From the NCBI GenBank assembly GCA_048213135.1, contig PS015453.1, positions 1 through 37,603 on the forward strand: 37,603 bases of DNA. Direction: 5' to 3'. This stretch comes from Reclinomonas americana ATCC 50394 (Eukaryota > Jakobida > Jakobea > Jakobida). Of the stretch, positions 20,769-33,500 are shown one piece after another. Position 1 is the stretch's first letter. Each line of letters starts with the position of its first letter. The position numbers and the translations under genes were made by a program. Below the pieces are notes generated by a model that saw only the letters and a list, made by a program, of their open reading frames with translations, had not been told where the DNA came from and searched no databases.

Positions 20769-23528
20769 TCATCTGCCGACAGGTGTCATGGGCGCCGACA
20801 TGGGAGTGGGCGACTGCGGTGGCGAGAGTGCTGCACGCAGTGCCTGCCGACTCGCCGTCAGGCGGCGCTGGCTGAGTTCCACCACCTCCGATGGCGGTCG
20901 TGGGGAGGGTGAATCCAGTGAGGGTGGTGGGGTGGTGGCCGGCTGGAAATGTGTCGGCGGTGGCGTTGTCGGAGAGCTCGCCGACTGCGGCGAATACGCG
21001 GACGAGCGATGTGCGTGATGTGTCGTTGCAGGCATGGACGGGGGAGGCGGCGGTGGCGGCGACGGTGACATTGGCAGACGACCAGAGAGCATGGCTTGCA
21101 ATCGCCGCGGAGACGGCAGCGCGGCACCGTTACCAGTGGCCGGAAAGAGCAGACCCAGTGAGTAGGGATCGAGAAACGACGGAGCCATGCACGAGTGCTT
21201 GACTCGCGCCAGATTCACTGGCACGTGATATTGCGTCTGTCGATGTGCGGAATGCTGCTGCTGGTGCGGCGGCGAGGCGGGGCGTCGTCGATCGGCTGTG
21301 TAGTGCACAGTGAGACGCGCGGCACGACACAATTAAACACAAGAGGCGACAGCACACTCACCCGAAGATGATCGATCGGCATCGGCAAAACTCTGCCCGC
21401 GGGGACCAGGAGACCGGCGACCCGGCGAGCGCGGTTCACGCGCCGACGTACACATTAACCGGCCACCAAACATGGTCGCCGCACGGTTCCCCTTTGGTGA
21501 CGAGGACACGGGGCCGCCATCCCACGAGCGCGACATTTGGTGCAGACTGCCGCCCGAACGCGGCGAGATGGCAATGTCGTGTGACGACACGCGCAAGTTG
21601 GGCAGCTGACCGGGCGACCACTGCTTCTTGGGGGCGCGAAACGGCCCGTTGCCGCGCTGCTGTCGTCGCGTGCGCACGTCGCTCGTTGGTCTTCTCGTCT
21701 GCGGGAAAGTCACAGGCGGAACTGGGCACCCACAAGTCAGCAGCAGAAGCACAAACGACGAGGGGCCAAAGTGACGCACAAACAGTGGTCCGCGTCACGT
21801 GACCGAGTTGGGCATTCGTGGAACGAATCAGTTGCAGCAGCTTGTGTACGTCACCAGAGGCCACCACGCGCTCTGGCGTCCCCAAACGGCCTGCTTCGCG
21901 TCCAGGTGTCGACAGATTGCGATGCATTCGCTGCACAGTGCCGAGATCGAGCTGAATCTCGGCGCGCAGCGCGTCCGATATGGACCGACTGGCGTGGTAC
22001 AGCCGTTCTGGGGACAGCGTGCCACCCACCAGATACGAGGTCGGCGACCGCCGCGGAACCACATTGACCACCAACTCCGCATCCTCGTCACCGAGTGGTG
22101 CGAGGTTGAGGGAGGGAACTACACCATGCACGCCTGCGCCACCTCTCGACGTCGCCGCCGCGTGCGACAATACGGGCGTTGGCGACTGCAACGTCGTCAC
22201 GTCCATGTCGTCCAAGGCGCGAATCAGACGCGCCCTCCACGCCTCCGACACTGCGTCTTCGGCGTACGCCATGAGCTGCAGGAAGTGATAGATCTCGCCA
22301 CGCTCCAGTCGCCCCGTGTCGACCGATGCCAGCAGCTCGTGCAAGCGCATCAGTTCGGAGGGCGACAGCGGCTGTGAACTCTCATCCGACGACGAGGCGC
22401 CTCGGTCGTCCGCCTGACTCGGCGGCTGCGATTCGTTCTCACTCGCAGTCGAAGACGGTTCCACAGACACCTCGCGCTCCGCCAGTGTGGACTGCACTGC
22501 AGCGGCCGTAACGCCCACCACCTCATTCTCCTCCTCCTCCTCGTCGGGCTCAGGCGTCTGCACATTGTCCTCTTTCACGGAAAACCGTTCCTGCTCCAAC
22601 AGCAGCAAATCCTCCCCTCTGGCCGCACGCTGCAACGCCTCATGGTCATCACGCAACGCCCGCACACCAACGACAGGAGGCGGCGGCGGTGGTGGCGCAG
22701 CCTTCGCCTGCTGCTGCTGCTGCTGCTTCTTCTTCGTCGCTGGTCTTCGTCGTTGACCGTTGTTCGCGGTGTTGCTCGCCTTGCGCAGCGCGACAGCAAC
22801 CGACGACGAAGAGGACGTGGCCAGTGACGACGGCGGTCGCGAGTGCGGCGCCCACGGTTCAATCGACTCGGCTGGCGGTGGCATGACACTCAAATCCACA
22901 CTCGGCGTCGGCGGCATCTCATCGTCCACGACAGGCGCAGACGAGAGATCCACCAGCGCATCTGTCTCTACGTCTGCCTCCTCCTGCTCCTGATCGCTGT
23001 CGGCCAGTGTCTCGCCCTCTTCTTCATCATCGACAGACCACACATCCGACTCCTGCGCATATGCATGCTTTCACACATCAGCACACTCATCATGAGATGC
23101 GAGAATATCAGGAGCGTGTCACGTACTGGTGCTCCGAGGGGTGAGCCTCCAGCGCCAGCACCAGCGATGTTGTAGGTGGGCGATGATGGCGAGGGGCCTC
23201 CGCGCGGAACCAGTGCACCATGATGAGCGCCGATGGTGACTGTCGTGGCCGAGGTCACTGTCGAAATCTGCATCGGATCAATGCACACGAATGGTGAGAG
23301 AAGTGCAGATCGCGAGAAGAAGAGGACCTAACACACACACACACACGCGCGCACACACACACACATGCACACACGCGCGCGCGGACACACACGGACACAC
23401 TGTGACTCACTCTCTCTTCTTCTCATTCCTTCTCTCCCTCTTCTCTCACGTTCATTCTCTCTCTCCTTCACTCTCACCTCATCATCGACATCCTCATCCC
23501 ACTCGGCCGCCTCGCCCTTGCCACTCAT
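20769..23528 (-). CDS. Unrecognised acidic, low-complexity protein, 5 exons
   Basis: I do not recognise it. Exons: 23528-23478, 23267-23127, 23052-21784, 21698-21362, 21295-20769, in phase throughout, giving 774 residues. The start is MSGKGEAAEWDEDVDDE, followed by a small Gly/Ser/Ala exon, then a long exon with acidic runs, poly-Gln and poly-Pro, and one better-structured stretch (ELMRLHELLASVDTG, EIYHFLQLMAYAEDAVSEAW, LIRALDD) that looks helical and could be a short protein-binding domain. Later parts are rich in SP/TP and Arg (PKKQWSPGQLPNLRVSS, GGSLHQMSRSWDGGP) and end in Pro/Ser. Overall it resembles a disordered regulatory or cytoskeletal scaffold; that is only an impression. It shares a 112-bp promoter with the next gene. 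Confidence 0.75.
23318..23405. repeat. (CA)n microsatellite in an intron
   Basis: CACACA and CACACGCG runs lie in intron 1 of the preceding minus-strand gene, next to a CT-rich tract. No coding is supported here. Confidence 0.85.
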
Positions 23529-23640
23529 CTGCCTGCGTTGAGACTCGACCGACTCTCACTCCCGCCAATTGGCCACTGTAAATTGCGCGGTGACGTCAGT
23601 TTTCACGCCGAGCAGTTTCTTCACACGCGCACGTCATCAA
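23529..23640. promoter_or_regulatory. 112-bp bidirectional promoter
   Basis: This is the whole gap between two divergent start codons (minus at 23528, plus at 23641). It contains TGACGTCA at 23592-23599, a perfect CRE/ATF-type palindrome, and GCCAATTGGCC at 23562-23572, a palindrome containing a CCAAT box. Both are known bidirectional promoter elements in eukaryotes; use here is inferred from position. Confidence 0.55.
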
Positions 23641-26600
23641 ATGACCGAGCGTTCCCTCTCCGCCACTCCGTCTGGCCTGCGAGCTCCGGCGCCGCAGTCG
23701 AGCATGGAGAGCGGTATGCTGTCGGCGTTGGCGCTGTCGATGCCGTTGGCGGCGACGGGAACCATGAGATTTCGGTCGGGAGGAGCGGGGTCGCCGGCGT
23801 TGCGCTTGAATCCGGATCCGGAGGGTCCGTTCAGCGTGTTGCGGAGAGTGCCGGGGCCAAAGTTGCCGCCACTCGAGGAGGACTTGGATGTGTTGCAGAC
23901 GGTCGAGTTGCGTGCCCTCTCTATCTCTCCACAACACTCACTCTCTGATTGACTTACGGCGAGTGGCGCGCAGACTGACGCACACCAAGGACGCCAAGGT
24001 CCTTCATCACCACGGCGTGGGCAGCGCCGGACCGAAGAACCTCCTCATTCATCCGGTGTTCTCGCGACTGCAGGAGCCAGGTGAGGGCGAGAAACCAAAG
24101 ATGAACTTTAGCTTTCACAGTCTGCGCATCACGGATCGCTTGAGGTGAGCATGTTTATGCGTGGGTGTCTCTCTCTCTTTCACGTGCTGTCTCTCCTCAC
24201 CAATGTGCGCAGACGCACCTTCAACAAGGGCCTCACAGCACCTCTCGGAAAGCCGTATCAGGCGCTCGGTACGCCACGGCAGCCAGACACACTGGCACCC
24301 ACCATCTGGCAGCCACAAAAGCGGAAGCGAAGAAAGGTACATCAACCACCACACGAAGCGCATGAACATCAAGACCCTCACCGTCTCCTCTCTTTCCTCC
24401 GTGCAGCAGCGAGTGGGCATGTCGGCGGCTCGTGAGACGGAGGAGCCTCCGCCAAACGCTCCTGCTACTGCTGCTGCCGTCGACAGACCGGGCGCGTCCA
24501 CTGATGCTGAACAGCACCAGCAGCAGCAGGACCAGCACGGCGGTCAGGGCTCCACGTCTCCCAACCATGGCGGTCACCATGGACACCACCAAGCGCGGGC
24601 AGCGTCACCGTCCGAGTCGTACCACGTGTACGGAAACCGATCACGGTCACCATTGTTGCACGATCGCACCACCTTGTACGGCAAGGCGCCGCGCAAGACG
24701 CAGCGCGACGAGACCGAGGAGTCGCGGTTCCCACAGCAGTACCTGCAGGAGGCCTTTGATCGACTGCAGCGAAGCAAGAGTGGCCTCTCTCTCGTCGGCT
24801 TCGTGCACGAAGATGTCGACATGGATCGCTTGTTGCCTCGTGCGATCCTGTTTGAGAAGAGTTATGCATGCTAAACAGCACGACCACCTTCCTGTCCACC
24901 ACCATGCTCACTTGCGTGTGCAGATGCTGCTCGACGGCTGCACAAGCTGGTGTCGGCCGCGCGTCGTGCGTCCATCCGGTCCACAGACAGCGACATGTCA
25001 GAGGAGGCCGGGTTCGTGGTTTCGCACGCACGTCTTCACCACCGTCTTCTCACTGCGAGCGTTGCTCTCAGCGAGGGTGTGCGAAATCCACTGCGACGAC
25101 TTGCTCACGCCGCGAACAAGGTGCGCAAGCTGGCGAAAAAGGCCAAGACCAAGAAGGTGCCGAATCAGCAGGCGTTTGAGAACATCATGGACCCGACCGC
25201 GTACGAAGTGATTCGTCGGCGACAACGACCCGAGGTCGACGAAAACAGTGGACTGCTCACCGGAACAATGACCACGACGACGACCATCACCACCACCACC
25301 ACCACGACGACGACGACACCGGCTGCCACCAGTCGCACCAGTCGCGATGAAACGAGGTCGGCAAAGCCAGACTCGCGCGAAGCCAGGCCACTGTCGCAGC
25401 AGAAGCAGCCGCATGCGCAAGAGCTGCAGCAGAATTCGTTGCAAGCACCACCGCAGACTCCATCACTACGACGACGCTCCATTACTGAGCTGACGGAGGC
25501 GGAGAAGAATGCCAAGAACTCGGGTCAGGCCGCAGCACCTGCAGCAGCGCGACCACCTCCGGCCATCGCGACTGATGGGATGGAGGCCAGTGGACCCAGT
25601 GCACCGCCTGTCGATGGCCTCCACTCGCCCTCTGCGCTGCTGCGTGCGGCTGCCGCGATCAAGGAGGAACACATTCCGGCGCAGTGGCGGCAGCGCATCT
25701 GTGCCTTCCTGGACTCGATCCGGCCCACCGACACGCACTACTCCATGTCGGACGTCGACTTGGAGAACAATCCGGGCTACGCACCACTGCACGAGCCACT
25801 GTTTCGCAAGTGGGAAGGTGCATGATTGTTTGTGACCAACTTCAGTACTTGTTCGCCTCCTCACTCTTCTCGGTTGCAGATGTGCCTCGCAAGAGCCAGA
25901 ATCCGGACCAAGTCAATCTGCTGGCGCCCTCGGCTGTGTTGGACGAGGATCAGGATTCGATGAAGCACAAGGATCAGCGACAGTCCTCCAAGCACCACCG
26001 CCAACATCCAAACTACCTGCATCCCACTCACCCACCGGATTCGCCGGCTGGAGTTGCGCTTGCATAACTGGGCGTGGTGGTTGTTGTACGAGTGGCTGAC
26101 GCGCATGTGCATGTAGGGCACACTGATGAATGTGCTGTCGGATGTGCGCGAGGAGATGCGACGCAGCTTGCAGCAGGAGCTCGCTCTGCGCAAGGAGTCG
26201 CGCGACCACGTGATGGCCAGCAAGGAGCACTTGGCGAAGGTGGCCGGGCGTGCCAACAGTCTCGGTCGCCTGTGGTCCACCCAGCGCAACCGCAACCCGG
26301 TTCTGGCGCCCGGGCGCAGCTTCTGGTTGCGTCTTGTGAAGCTGGCAATAGGCGGAAAAACAAACAAGATTTCCTGACCCGTGTGCAGGGTGGACTTGCG
26401 CGACGAGCTGTTGGATCGGGTCGAGGCGCTGGCTCGCTCAGTGTACCTGTGGCGCTGCTTGCTCTTCTTCCTGGCCTACAACGGCATCCCGGGCTTTGAG
26501 CGCACGCTGGAGATTGTCGAGCACGCCCGACAGTTGCTGATCGGCGGACTCGGGGCCACCGACAAACTCTTCTTTGCTTTGCTGGACTTTGTTGGTTTGT

Positions 26601-26883
26601 CGCCTCCCTGCCTTGCTGTCACCACAGGTCGCATGATTCTCACCCTTGCCACACGACAGTGGAGCACGGGGAGCGAGTGGAGGAGATGAATCAGCGCGAG
26701 ACGCTGAAGATCATGCATTTCATTCGGTGCGCCGTCGGCGTCGATATCTGGGATGTATTCAATTATTTCAAGTCGAACACCTGGCCTCTGCCGCAGGAGC
26801 TGCGTGCACTCAAGCAGAAGATGCAGCAGGAGGATGGCTCGAATGCCACGCGGCTTTTGGAAGGTGTGGGGATTTTGAAGTGA
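23641..26883 (+). CDS. Unrecognised 906-residue protein, 9 exons
   Basis: I do not recognise it. Exons: 23641-23906, 23974-24144, 24213-24336, 24407-24860, 24924-25817, 25880-26052, 26117-26325, 26389-26594, 26660-26883, all in phase. The N-terminal half has short conserved-looking blocks (NLLIHPVFSRLQEP, MNFSFHSLRITDRL, DTLAPTIWQPQKRKRR) suggesting peptide motifs. The middle is Gln/His/Ser-rich with a poly-Thr run and a basic KVRKLAKKAKTKK segment. The last 260 residues look folded and helical (MNVLSDVREEMRRSLQQEL, LLDRVEALARSVYLW, CLLFFLAYNGIPGFERTL, KIMHFIRCAVGVDIWDVF). Three introns use GTTGCG donors (23907, 26053, 26326), and each is needed to keep the frame. No catalytic motif is visible. 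A cilium- or cytoskeleton-associated role is possible but unsupported. Confidence 0.8.
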
Positions 26884-27545
26884 AGAAGATGGCGTCCCAA
26901 TGGTCGGCACCACCACCGCAATGTGCAGCCGATACGCACCGACCCATCAGACTGCGCAGAGTCACCGTACGCTGCACGTCACCAGCCGGCATGGGGCACA
27001 CCATGGGCGTACTGCACCACACAAACGACTGCTGATGGACCACTGACTCGCCAAACGATATCTGATCATGATATCGAAGCAGGCAACTTCGAATTCTCAC
27101 TCAGCCGGTTCGACCACGATGCGATTTCTGCACTAGATGCTGGTATGTATCGATCGCGATGTTCTTGCACTGCTGCTGGTCCCCCTTGCCGCGAATGACA
27201 TTCACAAAGTCCTCGCGAAGTCGTGTCCCGACTCTGATATCGGAAAATTGAGCGGGATCCAAAGCGCGCGGTGCATGTGAGTCTCTCTCTCGCTCTCCAT
27301 CTCTCTGACACACACTTGCCTATCGCCACAATTCAGCGCAGCCTATGTGTGAAGTGCATACACTGTTTCACTGTGTGTGTTGTGCGGTATTCGGTGGTGG
27401 TTGGCCATGTCTCACTCTCCTGTACTCTCTCCCACGCACGCACACACGCACAAATCACACTCTCCCTCCTTCAGTCTCCTTCTCTCCCTCTCTCCTCATT
27501 CTTCTCGCTGACTCACTCACACACTCACCCTCACACACAGAAAAA
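26884..27545. other. Intergenic region with a possible orphan exon on the minus strand
   Basis: A 662-bp gap between two plus-strand genes. On the minus strand a frame at about 27276-27100 reads LDPAQFSDIRVGTRLREDFV and continues through VIRGKGDQQQCKNIAIDTY. It has a natural-looking composition but no recognised family, no convincing ATG and no complete gene model; a second frame downstream runs antisense into the neighbour's last exon. An inverted pair CGATATC...GATATCG lies at 27057-27077. From 27270 the sequence is pyrimidine-rich, leading into the next gene's start. Confidence 0.25.
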
Positions 27546-30500
27546 ATGGCAGCTCGCGATGCAGGCGAGGCGCGCCTGGCTCGCATTCAGATCCAGAACC
27601 TGCAGCATGCCACTCTGCGTCACGTCGGCAACCGAGTTACACACACACATACACACACTCTCTCTCTCTCTCTCTCTCACGCACACTCCGATATTCACAC
27701 ACACATTGCACAGGAGTTTGACAAGGCCGCTGTCAAGACACTGCAGGCGCTGGAGATTGCGCGCAAGTTTGACCGTGCCAACTACCTGTGGTGTCTCAAG
27801 GTGCGCACTCTTGCCACTGACACACACACATCGATGCCAGTGACTCATTCATTCGTGAGTGCAGAGTGCGGCCAGTGTGCATCTGCAAGCCGAGCGATAC
27901 GCGCGAGCGGCCGAGTTGTTGCACGAGGCGCTTCCGTTGGAGGAGGAGAGTGGACGCGGATCGCTGGATCATGCCATGTTGTTGAGGGAGCAGGCCATGA
28001 CGCTGGCGATGCTGGGAGATTTCATTGCTGCCGAGTCGTCGTTGGTGTCGCTGGTCGGTGTGGTGCGACGCCTCGAGGGAGCGTTGCGTACTTCTTTCTG
28101 TGTTCTCTGCCCGCTCTTCTTCTCTCTCATCGTGCTTTTTTGCAGTGGCGTGGCACTGGTGCAGGAGGTGTTGATTGCGCAGGGCGACGTTCTGGAGTTG
28201 CAGGGATACTATGGGCTTGCGGCGAGGGCGTTTGGCATGGCGGTGGAGGTCGGCGTGAGGCCGCCGGCTTCTGTTGATTACGATGCCGTGAGTGCGCTGT
28301 GCGACGCCAAGTCCGTGGCGGCCACGGGGGAGAATGTGGCCTTGTGGGGTGCGTAAAATGTGCAAGAGTTACGTCACCAAGAGTGGTGTCTCACGATCTC
28401 TGATGATGGCAGGAGTCGATTTCGAGGACGTGCTCTTCCAGGGTGACGATTTCATCGGCAACGGACCCGTGACAGTGCCGTACAGTGCGCCACTGACGTC
28501 GGCACTCAGCGCCCCGCGTGCCACGTCGTCGGGTGACCCAGAAGAGTCGTTTGAGGGATCATCGTCTAGCTTGCCACACCGTGAACTGCGTGCCGCGGCG
28601 CGGTGGGCGCGAGCACTTGCCAGGCGCGTTTGATAGTGGGAAGGGGGAGGAGTAGGGGGGAAGGGAGAGGAGTAGGGGAAAGGAGGAGTGCTTGGGTTCG
28701 CTTCATTAGTGCTATTGAGCTTTCCACGCACAGAGTTGTTTTCCCCCTCCGCTCTTTTCTCTCTCATACACATGTTTCTCATTCCCTTTCTCTCGTTCCT
28801 CTCTTTCTTTCTCTATTTCTTTTCTGTTTTCTCTCTCTCTCTCTCCGGTCTTTTTCTCTCACACTCTTCCTGCCTATCTTCCGTGTCTCCCGTCTCTCCA
28901 ATCTCTCTTCCACATTTCACCCTCGCGCTTCTCCCTCTCTCTCCCCGGCCTCTCTCTCCACCCTCCCTCCCCTGCTCTCTCACACACATTCTTCCTGTCT
29001 CGATTCCTCTGTTTCTCATTTCTCACTCTCTGTCTTGTCTTTTCACTTCTCTCTCTTTTCTCTCGTTCTCTTCCCCTTCCTCATCTCTCGCCTCTCCGAG
29101 CTCTCTTTCTATCTCTTTCTCATTTCTTACTCCCTTCCCAGCTGCTCCTCTCTCTCCCGTGCCTCTCGTCTCTCTCTCTCTCACTCTCTCTCTTTCTCCC
29201 TTCCTCTTTCTCTCTTCTTTTTTCTTCTTCTTCCCTCTCTCTTCCCTCCTCTTTCCCTTCCTCTCTCCTCTCTCTCTCTCTCTTCTCTTCTTCTCTCTCT
29301 CCTCTCTCCCCTCTCTACCCCTCTGCCCCTCCTTCCCTTCTTTCTCTTCTATCTCTCATCCCTCTTCTCTCTCTCTTCTTTCAACAACGCAGGTGCTCGA
29401 TGGCCGACGACGCCGGCCTTGTCAGCTTCTCCTCGTCTCGCTCGCTCCGTCGAACATGCGCGGAGCGCGCCGTCCGTCTCTCAGAGTACGTCATCATTCG
29501 ACGGCGTACATTCGACGGGCCGTGCGTGTATCCGTCGAACCTGAGTGCGGCCGAGTTCACCACGTTCTTCTCGGAGAATGCCATGTTGCGTCTTTAGCCG
29601 AAAGAGCTATTAGTGTGTGCTTGTCGATTGCCAACAATTATGTGGCACAGGGAGTTGTCGTTTGCGCTGGAGACACTCGGACTGGTGTACCTCGAGTTTG
29701 GTGCACCGGAGGAGGCGTTGAACATGTTCCAGGAGAGCGCACAGCCGATTGAGCGACTGCAGATTTCACATCGGCGTCTCGTGGATGTTGCGTCTCTGTC
29801 ACCGTGTGTATGTGTGTGCGTGTGTGTGCATGTGTGTGTGTGTGTGTGCGTGCGTGTGCGTGTGTGTATGCGTGTGTGCGTGACGAATACGGCTTGTGTC
29901 GCGTTTGCAGTCACCTTCTCTCTCTCGCTGTGTGCATGTATGTGTGTACTTGGGATGTTGTGCACGAGAATGACCTGCGTGTGTCCCCAGTTGCGCCACT
30001 ACAGCGCCATGTGCCAAACATCGTCGATCAAGGCCATTCAAGAGCACAATGAGTTGCGTGCATGAACACCACGGGGGAAGGGGAAAAGGAATTCTCACTC
30101 ACTGTGTCGTATGTATATCCAGGGCCCTTTCGTCCCGGCAGGGACGCGGAGAGAGCACGCACCCTGTGGAGCTTGCCGACTCGCTGCGATGGACTGGCGA
30201 AGTGTATCTGACCATTAATGAGTGGTCGAAAGGTTTGTCAGCTTGCAGCAATAGTTGTTCTATCCCCGCTCACCGTCTCGGCCCTGCAGCACAATCGATC
30301 CTCGTCGAGTCCCTGCGAGTGGCGCGCTCTGCCGGCACAATTGCCAGCCTGCAGCAGCTGCGCAGTGTTCGCAGGTGATTGATTCTGTCGTCGACGTGTC
30401 ACGCTCATCTCTCGTTCCCTGACACGCTTGTGTAGTATTGTTCGCCTGCACTACTTGCTCGGTGACATGGAGGGTGCACTGGAGGCGGCTCATGCTGTGC

Positions 30501-33500
30501 TCCGCCTGCCTCACCGCCTCTATCCCGACACGCTGGATGACGAGGGTGCCGCCAACGGGGATGGCGAGGAACCTGCGTCGCGAGACGATTTCGTCAGGGG
30601 AAGCTCGGTGTTGCATGCAGCAGGTTCGTATCACGTAGGGCGAACCACTAAGTTGATTTAAGTTTGTGTCTCATTTGTCTGCGTGAAACAGTGGTGTCCT
30701 TCAGCGGCGGTTTGCGATTCGCACGACAGCCCGACAGCACCACCTTGGACGCCGTCTACGAAGCACCCGACGTTGTCACATCGCTGGTGCAACGCGAGTG
30801 GGTGAGTGTGTTGGTGGACAGAGTGATGTCGGTTGCCCGCAACTAAACACTGTCGTCGTGCAGATTGGGTGTGTCGACTCTGATCAAGGCTGTGCCCTGG
30901 TTGTCGACATTGCGTGCATGATTGGCGAGTTGTACGTTGACGGTGGTGCTGCGGAGGAGGCGCACGTGCTGCTCTCCAACGTGATTGAACTGTGCGAGGA
31001 GCTTTTCGGTACCGTGAACGACTACCTGGCTCGTGCGCTGGTTGCGCTTGGCGATTTGCTCTCACGGGTCCACCAGCGAGAGGAAGGCGTGTTCTTGTAT
31101 CAGAATCCGTTGTGTAGCTTCGCATCATTCCTGACACGCTGCACAGCTCTGGTGATGATGGACCGTGCGAGGAGTGTGCTCAACGAGGTCGACCCCTTCC
31201 ACTCGATGAATGTGCAGGCGATTCTCGAAAACACCTCCGAGTTGGTGGATGCCTCGCCACGGGGTTCGTGCTCTCTCTCTCCTGCTCTCTCTCTCCTGCT
31301 CTCTCTCTCCTGCTCTCTCTCTCCTGCTCTCATCGTCATCACTGTGTCTCACTGTTGTCACACAGACTCAATGGCCAGCAAGCCGCGGAAACGCAATCTG
31401 CTGAACTCACAGGAGCTCGTGGCTCCCGGACAGGGCCGCGCTGATCATTACGCCAGTTTCGCGTCGATTCTTGTTGCTCCTACTCCATGTCACAGTGGAT
31501 GCTCACTCTCGCCATGCACAGTGGAGACGGCGTTGCGTGAGGCGCGTGTGTGGCTCAAGATTGCCGATGCCGACATGTGCATCCGCTTGTGCTACATTCT
31601 TCTGCGGGCGAACCACCCACAGTGGCAATTCGACATGGAGGTCCTCACGTTGCTCGGCGACGCGCTGTTGCCGTCAAACATGGCCGAGGCACTGGTTTGT
31701 GTTTGTTTGTTCCCGCGTACTCCTGCTTCTTACCTCCTTGCTCCGTGTGCAGTCATGTTATCGCGAGGCAATCACCTGCGTCGGCCGCAGTGATCTGCAC
31801 CGGCACGGCAAGCACGCTCTCAAGGCACAACTGCTGGCCAAGATGGCCTCTGTCTCGGTGGAGCGTGGCAACTACGAGCAAGGTCGGACTCCTCCTGCCT
31901 GTGAGTTTTTGCGCACTTTCTCTCATCCAAAAAGCAGGTCTGATTGAGTACCTGGTGTGCCTGCGATACGTGCAACGCAACGTGTGTGGCGACGTGGCCG
32001 GTGCGCATCCGCTCATCATGCGACTCTGTCTCGACATGTTGCGCGTCATGTCGGTGCCGTACATTGATCGCTTGCTCTCCATGCTGGAGGTACGATCGAC
32101 TGAGAGAGAAGGTGGAAGTGGGAGAGAGACACTCACATGTAGATGCAGGCTGGACTCGACCGGAACCGCGTGGCGGACGACACGGGAGCGTCGGTAATCA
32201 CACTCGGCGTGGAAAGCGCCAGGTCGGTGGTCAGTGACTTGCCTTCGGCGCGGTCCACTGGTGCGTCGCTTGTCGTTGTCAGTTGTATCCGCAGGCGCTT
32301 ATCATATGTGCTTTTTTTGTTTTGTAGCGGCGGCGTCGTCGGCCTCCTCGAGTGTGGCGAGCATGGCGGAGGAGGACTCCACGCTGACGGTGCAGGATTG
32401 CCCGTCAGTCCTCGACCTTATGCGCACCGCAACAGCGGCTTACGATCGACTCGTGGCCGTTCTCACCCCTTTTGCTCCGTTCTCGCGGGCCATGCGTGTG
32501 CTGCACGACGGCGCCATTATGATTGACCAGTTCTACTCCATTCTTCATCGCCTTTACCTCCGTCTGACCAACGAAGCGCACGATGACGAGGGAAAGCCCG
32601 TCAAGCATCTCTTGCCGCAGGAGGTGCGCAAGCGAAAAGGTGAGCTTGAAGGAGATGGGAAGGGAAGGAGAAGGGGGAAAAGGAGAAGGGGGAAAGGAGA
32701 AGGAGAGGGGGATAAGAAGAAGAGGGAAAGGAGAAGGAGGAAAAAGTAGGGTGGAAGGAGAAGGGGAAAGGGGAAAGAAGTGGAGGGGGAAATGAGTGTG
32801 AAGAGGGAAAAAGTGCATCTTTCACAAGGAGCTTGTGAGCGAGTTCACGACAGACTGAGACATTCCACGTGTAAGCTAAAGTGCAAAGCAAGAGTGCGGA
32901 GAACTTGCTCTGCCTGCATATGTTACTCAATTCCGCGCTCCGCTTTGCGTGCGACAGCCACCGACGTCATGTTGATTATGGGCGACCTGAGCGTCAAGTA
33001 CAAGGGCCTGCTGTTGGATGCCGTGTACGACCGTGAAATCACGCAAGCGAAGCGCAAGCTGCGGTCGCAGTTGCCCGCTGTCGATGTCATGATGTGGTAC
33101 CTGCTCAGCGTCGAGCAGTCGCGCCATGTGGATCTTGGGTATGCGTCATTATTCCTCTCCTTTTGTGACACATTTGAAGCATGCTCACTGTTGGGTACAC
33201 AGTCCCGGCCCCGGCAAATCCGGTCCCGACCACGGCACTGAGGTTCGCGAACGACAGCAGAGATTACGCACGCTGGCGCAGCGTACACCACTTGGCGAGC
33301 CGACTCTCGGCAGCCTGCTGGAGTCCATGTCGGTTCCGCTGCCGAGAAAGTTTCGTGTGCTTGTTTTCTTGTGTGTTGTGTGACAATTGCTGACATTTTG
33401 CTGGCGCAGACGAGTGGCGAGTGCGCTGCCGCCAAACACCACCTTTGTCGACTTTATCTGGATGCCCATCCAGTCCACAACTCCGGCGTCGGTGACCACG

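Noticed and set aside
28688-29752. Long plus-strand frames rich in Ser, Leu and Phe
   Set aside because: They run through a CT-rich intron of the TPR-CHAT gene; the composition alone keeps stops out, and the recognised TPR frame uses only the exon after 29393.
31089-31146. An intron after the exon ending HQREEG
   Set aside because: A GT-AG pair exists, but the sequence is open and in frame through it; no donor gives the needed phase, so I left it unresolved.
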